From CAYUYV01 sp050331455 (lineage in GTDB: Bacteria; Pseudomonadota; Alphaproteobacteria; JAJFIK01): a stretch of 9,540 bases of DNA. The position numbers were made by a program, and so were the translations under genes. Positions 7,191 to 9,540 of this stretch are shown here, in pieces. The stretch spans positions 1 to 9,540 of the forward strand of contig JBHJGV010000017.1 of the NCBI GenBank assembly GCA_050331455.1. Reading direction: 5' to 3'. The notes below the pieces were generated by a model. The model was given only the letters and a program-made list of their open reading frames with translations, had not been told where the DNA came from and made no database searches. Numbering within the stretch: the first letter of the stretch is position 1; each line of letters opens with the position of its first letter.

Positions 7191-7237
7191 GTGCATGGTA
7201 AAGATAACCATGATGCACAATGAGGATGTACCCTCAT
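7191..7237. repeat. Two consecutive hairpins downstream of prmC
   Basis: The first element pairs GTGCATGGT (7191-7199) with ACCATGATGCAC (7207-7218) across AAAGATA; nine base pairs form if three bases bulge on the right arm. The second pairs ATGAGG (7220-7225) with CCTCAT (7232-7237) across six bases. They are separated by a single base. They lie 140-190 bases beyond the prmC stop, in the trailer of the prfA-prmC transcript. Neither is followed by a T-run, so they may be mRNA 3'-end stabilising stems rather than an intrinsic terminator. Confidence 0.5.
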
Positions 7238-7377
7238 CACTTGCTTGCAGAACTCTAGCCCCATCTCCCCGACGTTCCAAGTCCTTTTTTTCCAGGATCC
7301 CGTCTCTTCATCCGTATCAGAAGCGCCAATCATGTCGATTTGCGGGCCAGCATAAAAGCAGCCCCGCCTGACCCGTC

Positions 7378-8301
7378 TCAGGACCGGCGCCGAACGACGA
7401 CACCCCGGTCATGGCCGGCCAGGTCGGACAGGAAATCCTCGACCTCCAAACCCGGTCGCGCCGCGATCAAGCCGGCGACACCAGCGCGCTGATCGAAACC
7501 GAATTCAAGTACCGCCCGCCCATGGGGCCCCAAAAGGGTTAACAGGGCGTCAAGGATCGCCTCAAGCGCGCACAGCCCGTCCCGTCCGCCATCAAGCGCC
7601 AGATGCGGCTCGAATGCCCGCACATCCGTCGGCAACCCATCGATATCCGCAGACGGAATATAGGGCGGGTTCGCCAGCACGAGATCGAAACCGCCGCGCA
7701 AGGGCGACGCCCAATCGCCTTGCACGAACAAGGCCCGGTCGTCCACCCCATGGCTGCATGCATTGCGCCGGGCCACGGCCAGCGCCGCCGCGGACCGGTC
7801 AAGCCCGACCCCTTGGGCCGATGGACGCTCCATCAGACAACCGATCAGAAGGCAGCCCGAGCCTGTCCCCAGATCGGCCACCCAGACCGCTTCATCTTTG
7901 TACGGTAAAATCCCCAACGCTGCATCGAGAAGACTCTCGGTATCCGCACGCGGAATGAGAACATCCGGCGTGACCTGGAAATCGAGGCCCCAGAATTCCC
8001 GTGTTCCGGTCAGATGGGCCACGGGTTCGCCGGCCTCCCGTCGCCGAAGCAACCCATCCACCGCATCCCGCGACGATGAAGCCATGACCTCTCCGTCCCG
8101 GGCCAGGAGCCCGGCGCCGGTCAGCCCCAGCACCCGCTGGAGGATCAAACGCGCGTCGAGAGCGGGCGTCGCCGAACCCGCCCGGGTGAGGCGCCGGGCC
8201 GCCGCCCGGCGGACCTGACCGACGGTCAACGGCACATCTCCCATTGGGTCGATCCCCGCTGCGACCGGGGCGCGTTCCGCAAGCGGCGATGGCCCGTTCA
8301 T
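7378..8301 (-). CDS. prmC: Peptide chain release factor N5-glutamine methyltransferase PrmC
   Basis: PrmC transfers a methyl group from S-adenosylmethionine to the glutamine of the GGQ motif in release factors RF1 and RF2, raising termination efficiency. The 307-residue frame shows a helical N-terminal substrate-binding domain (about 20-100, with RREAGEPVAHLTGTREFWG at 87-105), VLIPRADTE (114-122; many homologues have PRPDTE), the SAM-binding DLGTGSG (143-149) and the catalytic NPPY (211-214). The ATG at 8299-8301 overlaps the prfA stop as ATGA, indicating translational coupling with its substrate gene. The product is about 20 residues longer than most relatives. Met20 (ATG at 8242-8244), followed by a typical TVGQVRRAAARRL, is a realistic alternative start with GGGGAT about 7 bases upstream. 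No intrinsic terminator is obvious after the stop. A GCGGG(G)C/GCCCGC stem (7342-7367) lacks a T-run. Confidence 0.95.
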   Translation of the reverse strand: MNGPSPLAERAPVAAGIDPMGDVPLTVGQVRRAAARRLTRAGSATPALDARLILQRVLGLTGAGLLARDGEVMASSSRDAVDGLLRRREAGEPVAHLTGTREFWGLDFQVTPDVLIPRADTESLLDAALGILPYKDEAVWVADLGTGSGCLLIGCLMERPSAQGVGLDRSAAALAVARRNACSHGVDDRALFVQGDWASPLRGGFDLVLANPPYIPSADIDGLPTDVRAFEPHLALDGGRDGLCALEAILDALLTLLGPHGRAVLEFGFDQRAGVAGLIAARPGLEVEDFLSDLAGHDRGVVVRRRS

Positions 8302-9377
8302 GCGCCATCCCCGTCGAGGGCCGCAAGCTTCGCGGCCCGTTCATGGGCGATCAGCGGATCAATGATCTCGTCCAGACACTCTCCGGCCACCACCTTGTCG
8401 AGCTTGTACAAGGTGAGATTGATCCGGTGATCCGAAACCCGTCCTTGCGGGAAGTTGTAAGTGCGGATCCGCTCCGACCGGTCGCCCGAACCCACTTGTC
8501 CCTTTCGATCCGCGGCCCGTTCCGCCTCTTGACGTTGGCGTTCCGCATCGTAAAGACGCGCACGGAGGATCGCCATGGCCTTGGCCTTGTTCTTGTGCTG
8601 GGATTTCTCGTCCTGCTGGGACACCACAATCCCCGTGGGCAGATGGGTGATCCGTACCGCACTGTCCGTTGTGTTGACATGCTGCCCGCCCGCACCGCTT
8701 GAACGGAACGTGTCGATGCGCAGGTCCTTGTCATCGATGGCCACATCCACATCATCCGCTTCCGGAAGGACGGCCACCGTCGCCGCCGACGTGTGGATGC
8801 GACCTCCCGCCTCGGTCTCGGGCACGCGTTGCACCCGGTGCACGCCGGATTCAAATTTGAGCCGCGCGAAGACGCCGCGCCCCGAAATGCCGGCCACGAT
8901 TTCCCGGTAGCCGCCCAAGTCAGACTCCCGGGCCTCCATGAGCTCCACTTTCCAGCCGTGCAAGTCGCTGTAGCGTTGATACATGCGAAACAGGTCTCCG
9001 GCGAACAGAGCCGCCTCCTCCCCGCCCGTGCCGGCGCGCACTTCCAGGATCACCCCACGATCGTCGGCATCGTCCTTGGGCAGAAGTTTGATCTGCACGT
9101 CTCGCCTGAGGTCCGGAAGGCGTGCGTCAAGGCCGCCCAGTTCGTCCCGGGCGAGCCCGGCCATCTCCGGATCCGTGTCTGGATCATCAAGGAGAGCGAG
9201 CAGTCCGGAGCGCTCCTCTTCAGCCGTTTCCAGGGCCCGAATGGCGCCCACCACATCCGTGAGATCGGCGAATTCGCGCGACAACTGGGCAAACCGGTCC
9301 GGGGTGGTGGTTTCGGCGGAAAGTTCGGCCTGGACCGCCGCGTAACGGTCCAGAACCTTTTGCAACTGCATGTCCAT
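8298..9377 (-). CDS. prfA: Peptide chain release factor 1 (RF1)
   Basis: RF1 reads UAA and UAG in the ribosomal A site and triggers hydrolysis of peptidyl-tRNA. The 359 residues match the family's usual length of about 360. Visible signatures are the GTGGEEAALFAGDL block (116-129), the HRVQRVPETEA block with codon-recognition tripeptide P-E-T (186-188; RF1 has PxT, RF2 has SPF), SSGAGGQHVNTTDSAVR with the catalytic GGQ at 230-232, and DEKSQHKNKAKAM (256-268). The PxT tripeptide makes this RF1 rather than RF2 or the RF homologue PrfH. The stop overlaps prmC, whose product should methylate Q232. The start ATG (9375-9377) follows the upstream gene's stop by 17 bases with only a weak GGCGACC ribosome site. 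A second ATG two codons later is equally possible. Confidence 0.98.
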   Translation of the reverse strand: MDMQLQKVLDRYAAVQAELSAETTTPDRFAQLSREFADLTDVVGAIRALETAEEERSGLLALLDDPDTDPEMAGLARDELGGLDARLPDLRRDVQIKLLPKDDADDRGVILEVRAGTGGEEAALFAGDLFRMYQRYSDLHGWKVELMEARESDLGGYREIVAGISGRGVFARLKFESGVHRVQRVPETEAGGRIHTSAATVAVLPEADDVDVAIDDKDLRIDTFRSSGAGGQHVNTTDSAVRITHLPTGIVVSQQDEKSQHKNKAKAMAILRARLYDAERQRQEAERAADRKGQVGSGDRSERIRTYNFPQGRVSDHRINLTLYKLDKVVAGECLDEIIDPLIAHERAAKLAALDGDGA

Positions 9378-9394
9378 GGGCCGGGCCGGTCGCC

Positions 9395-9540
9395 TTACCC
9401 GGCCGCGGCGGCAGACGACCCGCCCGCCGCGTCCGCCTCGCGGGTCGCCTCGATGCGGGCAGCGCGCTCTTCCACCAGTTCCACGAGGTGGTCGATCATC
9501 TTGTCATTGTCCAGTTTGTGGTCGGGCTTGCCGGCCACAT
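9395..9540 (-). CDS. ispG: Probable IspG (4-hydroxy-3-methylbut-2-enyl diphosphate synthase), C-terminal fragment
   Basis: Only the last 47 codons lie in the window; the gene runs off the right edge. The peptide contains HKLDNDKMIDHLVELVEERA, followed by an Ala/Gly/Ser-rich end. The spacing LDN-x-x-MID followed by a charged helix resembles what I remember of the C-terminal end of E. coli-type IspG/GcpE, an iron-sulfur enzyme of the non-mevalonate isoprenoid pathway. None of the catalytic cysteines is within the window, so this is a family guess from a short tail supported by location: ispG often lies near prfA in Alphaproteobacteria. It is in the same direction as prfA, 17 bases before it, and probably cotranscribed. 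The alternative would be another gene of this neighbourhood such as hisS, whose C-terminus does not look like this to me. Confidence 0.6.
   Translation of the reverse strand, partial: VAGKPDHKLDNDKMIDHLVELVEERAARIEATREADAAGGSSAAAAG

Larger units (their letters stand above)
6252..7377. other. 1.1 kb AT-richer spacer without a convincing gene
   Basis: This stretch separates prmC from the DUF4167 gene. Lines I counted have about 45-55 % GC, against roughly 65-70 % in neighbouring genes. From about 6841 to 7080 the plus strand is about 65 % A+C. I recognise no protein in any frame, no tRNA T-loop, no rRNA, and no terminal inverted repeats of an insertion sequence at its edges. One plus-strand frame stays open for 343 codons (6192-7223), but it starts with TTG inside the DUF4167 gene and has only one ATG, near its end. 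Its third-position GC in the last 107 codons is about 50 %, like the surrounding DNA. The spacer holds several perfect inverted repeats, listed separately. It may be a decayed insertion, a regulatory region or the site of a small RNA. Confidence 0.7.

Noticed and set aside
7277..7300. T7 run in the spacer as a plus-strand terminator
   Set aside because: No stable hairpin precedes it and no plus-strand gene ends there.
7022..7333. 103-codon minus-strand open frame just downstream of prmC
   Set aside because: No recognisable domain and no clear ribosome site. It crosses the hairpins in the spacer, so chance is more likely.
6252..7377. tRNA, tmRNA, RNase P RNA or SRP RNA in the spacer
   Set aside because: I looked on both strands for T-loop and family signature sequences and found none. 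A GAGGAAAG at 7129-7136 resembles part of the RNase P motif, but the rest is missing.

Overview
The window is a GC-rich bacterial chromosome segment, about 65-70 % GC in the coding lines I counted by hand. It most likely comes from an alphaproteobacterium. The main reason is a DUF4167 gene, a family I know from Alphaproteobacteria, in the order prfA - prmC - DUF4167 - clpB that I recall from many members of that class. The presumed ispG tail in front of prfA suggests a Rhodospirillales-like lineage, but the order is inference.

Layout, left to right. Bases 1-233 are a C/T-rich non-coding leader with short tandem repeats and a good sigma70-type promoter. They feed a plus-strand gene for a membrane-anchored M23 (LytM/MepM-type) peptidoglycan endopeptidase at 234-1841. 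All other genes are on the minus strand and converge on it. clpB (1878-4547) encodes the disaggregase and carries a short repetitive C-terminal tail. Behind a clear intrinsic terminator (4616-4643) lies a gene for a lipoprotein with a pesticin/T4-lysozyme-like muramidase domain (4724-5596). Next comes the DUF4167 gene (5724-6251). Bases 6252-7377 form a 1.1 kb stretch of lower GC (about 45-55 %) in which I find no convincing gene, but several perfect inverted repeats. The window closes with a translation-termination operon read leftward: the 3' end of a probable ispG, then prfA (release factor RF1) and prmC (the methyltransferase that modifies the RF GGQ glutamine), the last two overlapping by ATGA.

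How the genes work together: prfA and prmC act on one another directly, since PrmC methylates RF1. ClpB is the stress disaggregase. The M23 peptidase and the lysozyme-like lipoprotein both target the cell wall and sit on either side of clpB. Everything coding is recognisable housekeeping or envelope biology. I see no transposase, integrase, CRISPR array, tRNA, rRNA or defence gene. The least explained part is the 6252-7377 spacer.
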